A DNA stretch of 64,000 bases from Epiperipatus broadwayi. Lineage: Eukaryota > Onychophora > Udeonychophora > Euonychophora > Peripatidae. The DNA is taken from positions 1,560,056 through 1,624,055 of the forward strand of contig JAQFVV010000141.1 of NCBI GenBank assembly GCA_028023455.1, read 5' to 3'. Below are positions 27,558 through 40,599 of the stretch, piece after piece (position 1 is the stretch's first letter; the number at the start of each line of letters is the position of its first letter). The position numbers and the translations under genes are program-made. The notes under the pieces are model-generated. The model was given only the letters and a program-made list of their open reading frames with translations, was not told the origin of the DNA and searched no databases.

Positions 27558-27827
27558 ATTGACCCCATTCGTGACCAAGAAGCTGCTAGAAGATGGTTGG
27601 CCCAGGCAGCCGAAAATCGCATAAAGAAAGGACGGATGCAATGTCACCAATTTCAGGAAGGGGATCAAGTATGGTTGAGATCCCCCAAGACTAGCAGTGT
27701 AGTAAAAAAGGAATTTAAAAATTTTTTTCCCTTGTATAGTGGACCATATCTTGTTCAGAAGAGATGTCATGAAAATGCTTTTTTATTGGAAGGAGAAAAT
27801 GGGTTTAGTGGCATCTATAATGCATGA
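27558..27827 (+). pseudogene. pol: Integrase C-terminal domain of element C
   Basis: The readable frame gives DPIRDQEAARRWLAQAAENR, then FQEGDQVWLR, FFPLYSGPYLV and GENGFSGIYNA, the SH3-like domain of Ty3/gypsy integrases. A TGA then stands where an Arg or similar codon is expected, and the family's usual LKPYTPP ending is visible in frame just beyond. No chromodomain is recognisable. Without a chromodomain, any preference for (TA)n targets would have to come from another part of the integrase. Confidence 0.85.
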
Positions 27828-28080
27828 CAATTGAAACCCTACACACCACCCAATCCTCAGACCAAATATTTCAGTTAATAGAGAAAAAAAAATTGCAGTA
27901 AAATATCAAAATGAAAGATTCTTCTCCATACTAGAAACATGAGTCATATAAGGCAGTTTTTTTTTTGTCAACAAGAAGCAAATTTTTCAGGCTCATTTAT
28001 TAAGGTTGTTTTTCTCACCAGCATTATATTAGACTCCAACAAAGGTATTTTTTTTTATTGATTTTTTTTTGATCACTTTA
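27828..28080 (+). other. Element C region between pol and the polypurine tract
   Basis: AT-rich sequence with T runs (27957-27967, 28048-28070). No env-like or other frame is seen. Confidence 0.6.
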
Positions 28081-28092
28081 AGTGGGGAAGAA
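28081..28092 (+). other. Polypurine tract of element C
   Basis: AGTGGGGAAGAA directly precedes the TG of the 3' LTR. This is the expected position and composition for the plus-strand primer of reverse transcription. Confidence 0.85.
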
Positions 28093-28641
28093 TGAAGCAG
28101 TCAATGTCTAATCATCATTGAGCTTCATGCTTAACCATCTACACTAACCTCCTATGGGGCCCGCAATTCAGACCCTGCTATAAATATATGCTATTCACTC
28201 ACACACTGTATGTCGAATCATTCTAAAGATGAGTAAAATTAATTTTGTTTAGTAAAAATGAAACAGTAGTTTGAATGATGCGTATATATATTATGACTAA
28301 AGCAATAGTTTTATTGCTATAAAAATACATTTGCTTAGATATTTGTAATTATTTTTATATCTGTGTATATTCAATGTAACAACAAAGAAAAATGGGGAAG
28401 GCTTGAAATATTGAAATTATCTTTATCACTAGTCAGATCGTTGTCTATAATTAAAACTTATAAATCTTAATTACAATCGAAAAACAAATCGTTTATCACT
28501 TTGCAAATCTTTCAAAACAGCTAAAAGAGGTATTTCAAGCATTATCTATTGAAAATATTTTACTAATTAAATGTTGTTTTTAAAAGGATTACAGAGATAA
28601 GGGTGGGGTATGAAATTGAATTCTGGGCAGTATGGAAAGGT

Positions 28642-28648
28642 TATAAAA
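28642..28648 (+). promoter_or_regulatory. TATA box in element C 3' LTR
   Basis: TATAAAA at the position equivalent to 20554. If active, it would read outward through the long R-U5 into the downstream flank. Confidence 0.55.
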
Positions 28649-29599
28649 GGAACCAGTGAACAAAAGAGACTTCACTTAGACTTTGAGTTTTACTTTGGAG
28701 TTTACTGTCAGTTTTTAGTCAATTGAGAATTACTTTTAAGAAGCCAACACAAGTTCAGCAAATGGGGCGTGAGTAGCGGAGCCGTCCACCTCTCTTTCCT
28801 TTCGGAGGACTGTCTACCAGCCGTCAAACATCCATCTGACTGGCCATATGAAATGACATAGAATTGCCAACCGTCCTGCCTACCGCTATGCTGAGATATT
28901 CGGTAAAATCCTGTAACTTAGAGCTGCCTTGATACGAACATTCACAGGTGATTTATAATTTGTAGCCAAATTAATTCATAGATCCGTTATGATATTCTGC
29001 TAATTTTGCTTTTAAACTCTCTCTCTGTAATCTTTTATTAATATCATGTATTTTAGCTTACCTTTCACGCTTAATTAAATTATATATATATATAAATGTG
29101 TGCGATTCCATTAAGATTTTATGTATTTTGTTTAATGTATAAATATGATTTATTTTTTTTAATATGCCAAAAATCGCTAAGTTCGTGAGTCAAGGGGAAA
29201 ACAATTGTTTTACTTGGAAAAGGGTGGGCTTTATTTAAAAAAACTTATCAATAAAGTTTTGTTTATATTAAATAGCAATTGCTCACGAATTTGGTTTCAT
29301 GTTAAATTCATGATTCTTAAAGTAAATTAAAAACTTTTACTGTGGATGAATCTTGCTTTAATTTTCTATTTTAAAAAAGATCGTGAACTTTCAACTTTCA
29401 TATAATTAATTCATTCCTTTTTGCTGGTGCCTGAAGGGAAAATCCTACCAGTTAATACATATTTGGGAATCGATTCTGTAAATATAAATGTTGTTAGTTT
29501 AATAATATTGTAAATAGTAACGTTATTATTCATTATGATCAGTTAAATGACTCAGAATTGGAAACAGATTATTGCGCAAGAGTTTAGGCAATTTCCAAG

Positions 29600-29869
29600 T
29601 TTGAAAATTATATTATAAAATTTATATTCATGTCCAGTAAGGTTGCTGGCATACATTTTCTTTCTGATATTTTATCTTTCCATTTTTTTGATTGTTTAAT
29701 TATTGGGGACATCGAAAGCATGAAGCTCCCGTCGTTTGAAAATTATATTATAAAATTTATATTCATGTCCAGTAAGGTTGCTGGCATACATTTTCTTTCT
29801 GATATTTTATCTTTCCATTTTTTTGATTGTTTAATTATTGGGGACATCGAAAGCATGAAGCTCCCGTCC
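29600..29869. repeat. 135-bp tandem duplication private to the 3' LTR
   Basis: Two back-to-back copies (29600-29734 and 29735-29869), identical by eye, correspond to one copy in the 5' LTR near 21509-21643. LTRs are identical at insertion, so this change arose after integration or is an assembly error. Confidence 0.92.
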
Positions 29870-31064
29870 TTCTTAACCAGAGACAACGCTCTCTGTTAAA
29901 TTATAAAGTTTAAGAGGATTATGTGCTGCGGATGGCAGTACATAATGATCTGAGGTCTCATTCTCAGTCTCTACTTTGATATCGTTCCGCCAGAAATGCA
30001 CGGATATATCCACTTTAAGTTTGTTTCCAAGTATTCCTTTAAATGATAAAATATCCACAATCGCCATGAAGATCAGATTCCTTTAATGTATGCTAATACC
30101 GTTACTTTTGTCTTTAATTTAATCACCGTCCACCTAACCTTTAGTAAGTCGCAATGATGTGTTAAAAACAATGTTTCATTTCGTAAAAATACTTTTAGTC
30201 CATTGATTTAAACTGCTTTCCTTTAAAAAAAAGCTTTATCGATTCCCAGAGACGTAAATCAATTTGTATAATTTATTCTCGTAAAGAATGCGCATTGTTT
30301 GTTTTTTATGTATACTTATTCAAAGGACGCTAGGTCCAGACAATGCCTATCAAACATATATAATGATTTCAAGGTTGTAAATAAATGATTGAGACCGTAA
30401 ATTTATATTTATTTGTCCAAATGATTAACGTTAAATTATCGTGTATCTTTCTGTAATCCGAATCTGTTCCGATCTTGTAGATTATTTTGTACATCCACAT
30501 TTTGGCATATTAACCCCGCACAACTTATAACACATTCTATAAAATGGTATTTATTAAATAATTGATGTAATGTGGATTTTATAAAACAAATCCCAAGTTT
30601 TCAAAATGTATAAAATCACTCCAAGCGTGAAACAATTTTGTAACATATATATGCGTTTTCTGCATTTATTAAATATATATATTTTCGTGTTAATCCTGGT
30701 TTGTGTTGAATTATTAGTTTCTAGTTAATATTTAGAATTATTTTCTTTAGCTAAGAGCTTAGCATTAATAAATAACTCTGATAAGGTAATAACTGGGCTA
30801 CTCCATCCTCGATCATCATCATCATTCTGATCTTATGCTCTACCGCTCTGCTTATGGGCACGGATTTAAAGTAATTTTACTGTGTCATCAGAATTGTTGT
30901 TCATTGGGTCAGAGATTCGAAGAATAGGCAAATAGGTTAGAATTCAGGATTGTTCCAGACCTGTGTATCTCGCGCATGATCGGATTCAAGGTACTTTTGC
31001 TTAGGATTTGGAACCTTGTTAAGTGAGCATACTGTTTTGACCGGTACAATATATATATATATAT

Positions 31065-31467
31065 TGTAACCACTGCTCTCTTCACTTGTTTACTTTATTA
31101 CATTTATAAATGCCCAGGCGCCAATTCTATACAAGATAGAACAAAATTTATAATTGTAAAGATTCTTATATTGTAATTACTCTATGGCTTAGCTCAGTTG
31201 AGGTTATAGGATATGGTCTTTATATAGGATGCAAATAAGAGTAATAAAACATTTATTAATAACAATTCTGTAACACTAATTTAATCATATGCCACACATT
31301 TATTTAATTATATAACTATTGCAAAATTATCAATTATCATATTTAATATAGGATAGACAATGATTAGGATCGGGTACCTTTATATCCATATCACTATCTA
31401 TTCTAAGCAAAGTAAAATATAATATTGGCACTATAATATGTTGATTTATCATCTCCAGACAGATTAA
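31065..31467 (+). mobile_element. Partial copy of block D (first 403 bp)
   Basis: It begins TGTAACCACTGC immediately after a (TA)n tract and follows 16169-16571 almost base for base, then stops at CAGACAGATTAA and passes into unrelated sequence. Element C therefore lies between two copies of the block D start. Confidence 0.9.
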
Positions 31468-33699
31468 ATAAATTGACTTCTACTGGCAAATCTATATATT
31501 TTAGGGTTATGCTATGTTAACCATATATATGTGTGTGTGTGGAAATGAGGAATCGAATGCATATAATCAAGCACTTCATTTGGGCTTTTAATTCATTAAA
31601 ACATTTATTAAAAATAAAAAGACAAAATAAATAATGAATAAACAAAAAAAAATATTATTCTATGCACTTTGTTAACCAATTACATTGCTCTTATAGCAAA
31701 ACCAAAATTGACTAATATTTAATATACAAATCATATATTTTCGAATATGTGTGCTTTTATAATATCTTAAACATAATGTATTTTTAAACATACTTTTTAT
31801 TAGCTTATTTATAAAACTTGGATGATGCCATAAATCAATCATCTTTTATACATTTTACAATAATTTATACAACACTTATCTGTTATAATTGGTGTAAATC
31901 ATCTAACATTAACTATACAAAATAAAGAAAGGCAGGGAAAACAATAATGAAACACTTATACTTATATACTTGAGGGTTAAATAATATCTCCAAACTCAAT
32001 CTAAATAATCTATTCATCCCTTGACCATTTCTACCTTCCTACATAAACAAACTTATAACAGACAAGGTTTTAATTACTTTTATTTTTTTTAAATATACTT
32101 CATTAATGAAATCAAAGCATAATAAATACAATTTTTTAATAGTAATTTATAGCATCATGCACACATCTGAATATCTATAATTACCTATAATATAATTTCT
32201 AGATCATACAAAATAATAAATTATCATATTATAATGATATGGAGTTTCATTGTTTTTTTTTGTTGTTTTTTTTTAAAGAAAAAAAAATTGGTTATACATT
32301 TATTATAAGTAATAACAAAAATACTTACCAATATCTCATCATTACATGTTAAGTTTTTTTAAAAAAAAATTGAAAGTTGAAAGTTGAAAGAAACACATAT
32401 ATCAGTTTAAAAGACAACAGTAAATTATAACAAAAAATGTCTATCTTATTGTTAAAGCATAATTTGTTAAGAATGACAATAGTCTTTTTTTTTATCCTAG
32501 AATTCTGTTATAGGCGTAATAAATGATATTTGCATGCATTGGAATTATTTTGTTATATATTCATGAATAGCAAAGTTATACAGTATAAAATTATCTTCTT
32601 GATATAAGATTAAATAGATAAACTTTTTCATTTTAAATTTTATTTTGTAGAATATTGATAAAAAATTCTTTAAATTGAAAATCAAGCGTTTAATTCTAGC
32701 GTCTAATAAGAAAATTTGAGCTAGCTTTATTTTACACAATTTTTTCATTTTAATATTATTTAGCTTTGGTAATACTTTAAAATAAATCATAATAATTTAG
32801 CTTACCTATCATCCAGGCATTTTGAAGGTAGTGAATATGGACCATCATTTGACAGATTTGGAGGCTGGTATCCGCCTGGGGGTGTTTATCTTCTCATTTT
32901 TATATCATTCCAGTAGTATAATAACAAAAATTCTCCCCAGGTATATTATTAGAATTCTTGCAATGTTTTTTATATAATACTATTAGAGAGTTATTGAATC
33001 TTTTAATTTTTTTTTACATTTTCTGTCTTGGAGCTTTTTTTACTTTCCTTCAAGTTTTAAACTCTATGTCTTTCTCCACTCACACCCTCTGTGTTTTTTT
33101 TATTACAGTCAACTTTGGAAATGTGCCAGAATTTTACTTATAAAATTTTAACAATACAATGTTTGAATGGAATAAACATAATAATATAAAAAAATATTAA
33201 ACATCAAATATTAATTTATAAATGTTATTCACTAATATACAAATAATCTTTATCATTTTTAAACATAAGATTATGAACAATATATAATTAGTAAATAATA
33301 AATAAAATATAGGAAAGAAAATTCTAATTAATAATATATCTATATTTCTGCTCATTATGACATGTAAATTTTTCTACTACATACAAACATCACTGCTGTG
33401 GTTCACCCTCCTCTTCTACTACCAAACATATATAATCCAAAACTCTACCAATTAGTACACCCACTTAAAGTTTTAATTTTTTAAATCCTAATTTTAACTA
33501 GCAAATTACAACTCAATTCATTTTTCTCAGATAATTAACTTTAGCCATTGTTAGCACAAATGTGAACTTTCCACATTTCTTCCTAGTGCCAACCTAGAAG
33601 GTCACAATATATATGTAATAAATAAAGTTTGATATCTGTATTCATTTCACAATATATGTAATATAGAAATCAATATATATATATATCAAAATACAGTAC
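31468..33699. other. AT-rich stretch with one possible exon, otherwise empty
   Basis: The stretch is very AT-rich, with a short (GT)n at 31531-31540 and several A and T runs. Open frames here (for example 32545-32790 minus and 32958-33143 plus) are low-complexity Lys/Ile/Phe-rich and match nothing I know. The only pocket of unusual composition is 32800-32880. Confidence 0.5.
32806..32875 (-). other. Possible small internal exon, strand uncertain
   Basis: A 70-bp island of clearly higher G+C has an AG acceptor (CACCCCCAG) and a strong donor (GATAG followed by GTAAGC) on the minus strand. One frame reads GYQPPNLSNDGPYSLPSKCL; a second frame is also open. The pyrimidine tract before the acceptor is weak. 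On the plus strand the same island reads HFEGSEYGPSFDRFGGWYPP after CTATCATCCAG, so the strand cannot be decided. I do not recognise the protein. Confidence 0.22.
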
Positions 33700-33770
33700 A
33701 ATTTATATAAATTATATTCTTTTAGAAGTACTTTCGACTATACACTTTGTAGTCTTTATCAACTATATAA
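33700..33770 (-). ncRNA. Hammerhead-ribozyme remnant of PLE1
   Basis: Read on the minus strand: stem I strand TAG, core TTGATAA (consensus CUGANGA with two changes), stem II GACTA...TAGTC, then GAAA, the palindromic mini-stem III GTAC, then TT as the cleavage dinucleotide, then CTA closing stem I. It lies about 50 bp downstream of the PLE1 endonuclease stop. PLEs are known to carry short-stem-III hammerheads in their terminal repeats, and the position fits. The two core changes probably abolish self-cleavage. Confidence 0.55.
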
Positions 33771-33819
33771 CGTTGAATAATCAAAATGAGACAACCCTTA
33801 ACAATACCCATAGTTCAAT

Positions 33820-34465
33820 TCAGATTTCCCACAATTCTGTTATCTTAACATTTGATGACTGGCGATTCATTAACATTTGACGATTTTTTGAAATCAACAT
33901 AGCCTCTTTTATTTTACGTTTATTATGACAACGTTCAATTTGAATAATTTTCATATTTTTATAATCAAATTTAAATTCATATTGACAAGATTTATTATGA
34001 TCAAATATAACAGATGATAAAGGTTTATTTACACCTGTTCCATATTGATTCTCTTTTTGAATTCTATTATATAAAAGCATATGTTCTTTTATTCTCTTCT
34101 CAAATGTACACTTAGATTCACCAATGTATTGTACGCTGCATCCACATATCAATCTATATATAATACAATTTTGATTAAACTTTGAATTTTGAATTTTAGA
34201 ATTATTAAGCAATCTATTTATGTTATTTGTAGAGAAAAAAGCAATATGACACAAACCATTATAAATTTTCCTAATAAACTTGACCTGCTCATCTGATATA
34301 AATGGCATTGAAATCCATTTCATTTTGATATTTTTATTTTTAATTTTATTATAGTATTGATTTCTTTTAAATCCTTTAATAATATTAGCAATAGCATTTT
34401 TATAATAACCAATTTTTAACAAGTCATTAACAAATAAATGTACATTTTTAATTTTATCACTAGAA
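33820..34465 (-). CDS. PLE1: Penelope-like GIY-YIG endonuclease, 5'-truncated
   Basis: The open frame runs leftward from the (TA)n tract at 34464-34483 to the stop at 33820; its first Met is at 34422 (200 residues). From that Met, residues about 86-116 carry the PLE-type GIY-YIG motif (NCIIYRLICGC then VQYIGESKCTFEKRIKEH), including the catalytic Tyr and Arg. A later His (FDHNKS) and Glu (IKEAMLI) fit the family. The C-terminus (RQSSNVKITELWEI) is nearly shared with PLE2. The domain nicks target DNA for PLE retrotransposition. No reverse transcriptase is left; the copy is cut off at the TA tract, as expected for 5' truncation. The domain itself has no stops. Confidence 0.82.
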
Positions 34466-34482
34466 TATATATATATATATAT

Positions 34483-34940
34483 TATAACGGAAATGGTTAT
34501 TCGTACGGTTGATTGATTATTTGTACTTTCAACTATATTTATTTCGATTATTTTATTCTACATTATACTTAATTTATTATACTTTAATTCTTTCTCCGAC
34601 TTTGATTTTTTATCCATTTATTGTTTTCAACTTAGATTCTTTATTATCTTATTCATTATTTTAACCAACGCCGTTACAATACAAGCAGAGAGCTAATATA
34701 GATACAAATTTAACTTCATATGTATACCCTTGACTGAACCCCAAGGCAATACATAAATATTATCTTGGCGTTATTTTTCCCAGCCAAAACTCTCGGCTGC
34801 TGAACAGAGCGAACTATTTCAAAGAAACTTAGCGAATGTCCAGCGCTTGCTATTTATTTTTTAGAATTGGGATTCCGCACGAACAAGCAGCACATGAATA
34901 TCTTAAACAAATCAGTATGCCCCTTTAATCACTACTTACA
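34483..34940 (-). repeat. Minus-strand LTR (element H 3' LTR)
   Basis: On the minus strand it begins TGTAAGTAGTG directly after a polypurine tract and ends CCGTTATA at a (TA)n tract, matching the TGTAA...GTTACA-type ends of other LTRs here apart from one base. It includes a TAAATAGC box and a leader with CTCTGTTCAGCAGCCGAGAG, which resembles the TATA-plus-leader arrangement of the other LTRs. No partner LTR is in the window, so only the 3' end of this element remains. Confidence 0.5.
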
Positions 34941-34953
34941 GTTTCCCCCCTGT
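34941..34953 (-). other. Polypurine tract of element H
   Basis: On the minus strand ACAGGGGGGAAAC ends exactly at the TG of the LTR, the expected composition and position for a plus-strand primer. Confidence 0.55.
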
Positions 34954-36229
34954 CATAGCTTGGTGATAGGAGAATAAAGCAAGGATACAAAATTTAATGA
35001 CAAATATGTTTAATAATAATACTCACACTTGATATAAAAAAATACATTATAATAATAATAACAAAAAACAAACTTATAAATACATGGTTATCGTAACATA
35101 TGAAACAAATCAAATATTAAAGTTCTTAAAGTCCTGTAGATATAGTTCTATTTTATTGAATCATTAATTTTATATTTAGTTATGAATAGTAGATAAATGA
35201 AAATGCATGCATGCTTTTACCTAGGCTTTGTTGTAATTGTCCCATGGGTATTTCTTCCGAGCGCTCTTGATTAACTTCCTCAGTTTGTGGGGTTATTTCA
35301 TTCCAGTTTTGCTTGTTGATTTTTTAGGTTCTCCATGAACTTCCTCAGTTTGTGGGGTTATTTTCATCCAGTTTGCTGGTTGATTCTTTAGGTTGAGTTT
35401 CAATTGACAGCTACAGAAGCGGCAGTCCCTCTAGCATGTCAGGCAAAGATCTTACATTGTGAGTCAGTGATGAGACGGCTTGAATCCGAACCCACGTCCC
35501 TTTAATGCCACTAGCCACGCACTTCTCCCATTTTCTTTTAGCTGTTGCTTCTCTAAAGTCTCTACTAGCAATCTCAGACAAAAATTGTAATTTTATTAAT
35601 ATCTTTCTTTGTTCGTTGTTTTTAAATTTTTTTTAATTAAGACTTAGATTTCCAACCAATTCTTATCATTATGTTTCTTTATTTAATTAGTGGCTGGAAT
35701 GTAAGTCCCAATTAATTTAACAGATCAGGCCAAGATCTTCCATTGATAACATTTCTTTGTCCATGGAATTTAATTTGTCCAACAGAATTTCACACCTACG
35801 GCCATATTGTTTCTTTTTTATATATCACATATTACATTTATTTTATTTAAAGTTTACAATTCGTTCATTTTTTTCACATTTACATTTTACATTTACTTTA
35901 ATTTGTTATAATATATTTTTTAAAAGAGAGAAGAAACACATTTTTTTATGCATCCACTTCCCCTCTCCCACAATAAACTAAATAACTTTCTAGCATTTGA
36001 TTTACCAGAGAGAAAGAGACACATTTCTTTATTTATGCAGCCCCCCTCCCCTTCTCTTACTGTTACAAAATCCACAGTAATTTGACATTAGATTTTTCAA
36101 TTTTTCCTTTCCTTCCTTTCTTTTTTTAAAAAAAAATTATTAGCTAATTTATTTCACCTTTATTACTTTCTAATTTTATTAATAACTATATATGTGTGTC
36201 GACGACTTTACGTGGTCGTCACAATATAG
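34954..36229. other. Internal remnant of element H and flanking sequence
   Basis: No reading frame is recognised. Sequence at 35220-35560 is G+C-richer than its surroundings, as expected for decayed internal element sequence, and includes the duplication at 35273-35402. CGTCACA at 36217-36223 next to ATATAG may be another element end. Confidence 0.35.
35273..35402. repeat. Tandem duplication, 65-bp unit
   Basis: AACTTCCTCAGTTTGTGGGG starts two units (35273 and 35338). Each continues through TTATTT, CATCCAG or CATTCCAG, TTTGCT and GTTGATT, with small indels. Confidence 0.85.
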
Positions 36230-39200
36230 TGTACCTTTTCTATAGGTCAGAATTTATTCATCATAGCATGTTACTAAAAAAAATTAAATTTAGGATATGT
36301 TCTCTTTGTACAATAATTATATTATATTGATAATCTTTTAAAAGTTCAATTTGAAGCCAAATAAAAATATGTAATGCTTAAAATTATGATAAATAACACT
36401 GAAACACTTAAATAAAGCTAAAAGTATTAATTGCTTATGGTTCAGAAAGCTGGCCATAATAAATAATGTATCAATAAATATTTAAAATATGTTTTAAAAG
36501 TTGAATTTTAATAGCTAAAACTTGTAATTAAATAAATACTATATATATTAGTATAAATTATATCTAATAATTATATTTAATATTACATGTTTTAAAAGTA
36601 ATCTTTGTGGTAGGAAAATTTATAATTAATTCTGTTTCCAAAATTATTATTTCAAATTTTATTATTATATTATTTATTTAATATAATAATTGTTGCAATT
36701 AACATTTAATATTTTTCAGACAGAAGTTTGATACCATCTGTCTCAGTAGTAAATCATGTGACCTGTATAATACAGTCATGTATATATGCTTACTAGTATT
36801 TGTGTAAACAAAGTTCAAAAATATTTTAAAAATTACACTATGGAATTGAATATATTTATTTATCTATCATGAGACAAACTATTAAAATTAGTTGTAGTAA
36901 AATGGTTAAAATAGTATTATAAAACAGACATAGTTAATAAAAATTAAATATTTTATTTTAAAAAAATAGATAAATTAAAAATAAAAGGTGGGGTAAATTG
37001 ATAAAATATTGTGTTTAAAAGTCATTTTAAAGTGTTTAGTTAATTTGTTAATAAAGTATAAAATTGATTTAAAATTAAAATTTTAAGTAATATTTTAAAA
37101 TAAGGGTGAGTCATATTTTATTTTTTAAAATTAATTGTGCAATACTAAAATCATATGCAAATTAAATATCAGATAAAAAGCATAATCCACCAATAAGATG
37201 ATGTAGTTTGTTGGATATAAATACTGCTACATGATTAGTTCTTGGTTGGTGCTAGTAATTTCTAAAATTTTATACTCCTTTAAAAAATTTTTTTTTGTAA
37301 TTTCAGTGTTTTAAATAGCTGTCTTATAGTAATTTTGCAACTGATAAGGATATCAATTTTAAGTATTTGCAAAGAGAGTATTATTAATAAATTATAATAA
37401 ATTTTATCTAAAGGATGCAGTGCTAAATTTAAACTTCCTTTTACCAGATATTTTGTCAAAACTTAATTCAACTTCGCATTTAATTTAGGGAAATACCAAT
37501 GAGTAATGCACGTTTATTTAAAAAAAAAAATTTAAAGTAAAATTTACAATTATTAGTGTGTTATTAATGATTTTAACAAGGAGAATAATTTTATTAAGTA
37601 GGGATTTATATTGGACATTATATGGAAAGCTTAATGAGAAATGTACTTGTAAATTAAAGTTAACAAAACATTTTGTTTAGTAGTGAGATAGTCATATTCA
37701 AATCTGATAAATAATACGACAAACTCATAATAAATTTTATATGGAAAATAAAGCTATAGAGGCTAATGTTGATCTTTTGAAGAAAAATGTTATGAATAAT
37801 TTAAAGAAAAACTGTCAGAAAAAATAGCTAAATGAAAGTATTCTAAAGCATATGTAATAAATCTAAAATTTTATAAGCTTATATGCATAGCAATAATTAA
37901 AAAAAATCAATTGTTTGTATCATAATGGAAAATGAATACACTTGGATAAAAATGATAAAATATCCTGACAAATACAACCTAGAGAGGAAGGAGTTATAAA
38001 TAAGTAATTATTGAATTCATGGAAATAATTTTAAAAAAAAATGTGCTAAAGTCTTATCCGGATGTCTAAAGTCAAGCTTCCGTGATTAATGCATTACTAG
38101 CCGATACAGAATCCTAAGGAAAAAAGCTTCAAATCATTATTTTTCAAAATTATAGTTTAGTTATTATTTTAATAATCATTGTTCTGGATAATAGAAACTA
38201 AGAACTATTATTCTATAAACTTTTCCAGAACAGATCAATGGTTATTTTATTAATTTTCCTAGATTTTTTAGACGTTGCACTTTATTTTTTTTTAACATTC
38301 ATTTTTTTAAATTTCATTTGTCATGCAGGAAGAAGTCTATAGCACAGGTGTCAACTTCAGGAAGTTTTGTTTTATTGTTTCTTTGTCAAGTGCTAAAACA
38401 AGAGAACTTATCAACAAAGGTTGGGGATTTTAAATACTCCTCAAGATAAATTAAAAAAAAAAAATATCAAGGAAAATAAAAACATTTTATTTTGTAAAGA
38501 ACATTCATCTCAATATAGAAGATATATGTAATTATGTCTCAATTTTTTTTATTAACTTTAGTTTTCAGTGTAATATTATTTAATTAGTAGAATAGGTACA
38601 TAAATATTAATGTAGTTACTAATGATATTATAGTTCTATAATAAACATTTTCATGATGGACAAGAAGACATCATAAGTGATTAACAAGTTGACTATCACT
38701 TAGGTAATAGTTGTGGATATTGATATTTTTATGATGTATTTATTTTTCTTTTGCAGATTATCAATGAATTATATAATGTTATGATATGAATGTTGGATTA
38801 TATGTGAATGCATAATACAACACATTAAGATTATAAGATTAGCATTTATTTATTCTAGGTAAATGCATACTTTAATTTCATATTATTAGTATAACGTAAT
38901 ATGATGATGAATAATTATACGATTATTTTGCAAAGGACTTTAATATACAGGTACAGTTAACAATGCCCTGTGTCTGGTATATTTTATTTATGGGCAGTGT
39001 TTATTTTATATTGAATATTGATGTTTACAAAGCTGAAATAATAACATTGACATCGTTATTGGTAGTGGAGGAAATTAGACAAATAGGTCATGCCTCTATT
39101 TTATTGATGCACTGTGCCATGACGTTTTATCTAATATGTATTATTGAGTAAGACTCTAGTTTCTTCCCTATGCCTACACATCTATTCGCTATCTCGATTT

Positions 39201-40535
39201 TCCAAAGCAATTACATCGTATCGTATTTTTGAAAGGAAATGATAAATAATTTAGAATTTAAGGACTATTATTGGATGCATAAGATAGGTTCATTTACTTA
39301 TAAGAAGGAATAGAGTTAATGCAAAATGGAATTAAGAGTCAAACGGAACTAAACAATAAAGAATCATAGAATATGTTCTATATTTATTTAGGAAATAAAA
39401 TAAATTTCATGAATAAAATAAATAAAGTGAAGTTGCTCTGAAATTTTAAATAATATTCATTAAGGCTGTAGCCTCAAGCACATGTGTATAAAATGCGATA
39501 GTAGGGACCTCTACAGGTCTTAATCCACAAGCTTACTCTTTGGAAGAAAAGAGGGAAAACAACTTCAAATATTTTTTATTTTATTTTATAAGTATTGCAT
39601 ATTTTTCAAGATAGATAATGTAATAAAACAAAACAATACAAGATAAGCATAAGTACAAATTTGTATTAATTTTAATAATTAAGAAGTATATCAATAATTG
39701 CAACTATTCCATATTAAAGTAATATTAAGGAGGAGATATTGGGTATAATAATAATAATATGATTAGTAAATCAACATTGGATATTTTGTCTATAATACTA
39801 ATAATATTGCAAAATATTCGATATTGTTATTTATTGTGTTTTCCACTTTATGCTTCAATGTATGTTTGACGGAAGTATATTATAATAATATTTAGTAAAG
39901 AGATAATATTTTTAGAATTAATGAAAAGTGATTATATCTTTATTATAAGATTTGATAAAGAAGGAAATAGAAAATTGTATTATATTTTTATTTTAAAAAG
40001 TCGGAGTGAAGACTTAATTTTACGTTTATTTGTATTAGTAGTTAGGATGAATAATAGATGTATAATGGTGCAAGACTTATTATACAAATTGTAAATAGAT
40101 TATTGTTTATTTTATTTGTTATAATAAAAAAAAAATGTTAAACTTGTTGTCAAAATGTGTGTGTTAAGATTGTTTTCTTTCCCGCATTACAATACATGTT
40201 AAACACAGAAGATTTGAACCAAACATAATATTTGCACAGAAATAGATAAAGTATTATTTAAAAATTCTAATATTTTCTTGAAATTTATTTTTTAAGAAAT
40301 TACATTTTACATTATCTTTATGGTCATAAGTTAATTATTAAATATATTATAAAGAATTTAATGCTAACCGTTGCCACCCATATATTTTTCAGATTATAAA
40401 ATACTACCACATTTTTATTATGTTATTATATGAAAGATAAAAGATTATATTATATTATTCCCTTATTATGATTATGGCGAATACGAATTATAGTAGTTGA
40501 AAAGTTATGTATAAATTAGATCATACAATGAAGAA

Positions 40536-40599
<64 letters not shown>

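Larger units (their letters stand above)
28093..31048 (+). repeat. Element C 3' LTR
   Basis: This is a direct repeat of 20006-22823 with scattered single-base differences. It is about 138 bp longer because of one internal tandem duplication (29600-29869) plus small indels. It ends CCGGTACA immediately before a (TA)n tract at 31049-31064. Confidence 0.95.

Noticed and set aside
27828-28080. Possible env gene between integrase and the 3' LTR of element C
   Set aside because: Only about 250 bp of AT-rich sequence with no frame is present.
35460-35520. tRNA-like sequence on the minus strand (TGGCTAGTGGCA ... GGTTCGGATTC)
   Set aside because: The A and B box candidates are only about 20 bases apart, too close for a tRNA or SINE head.
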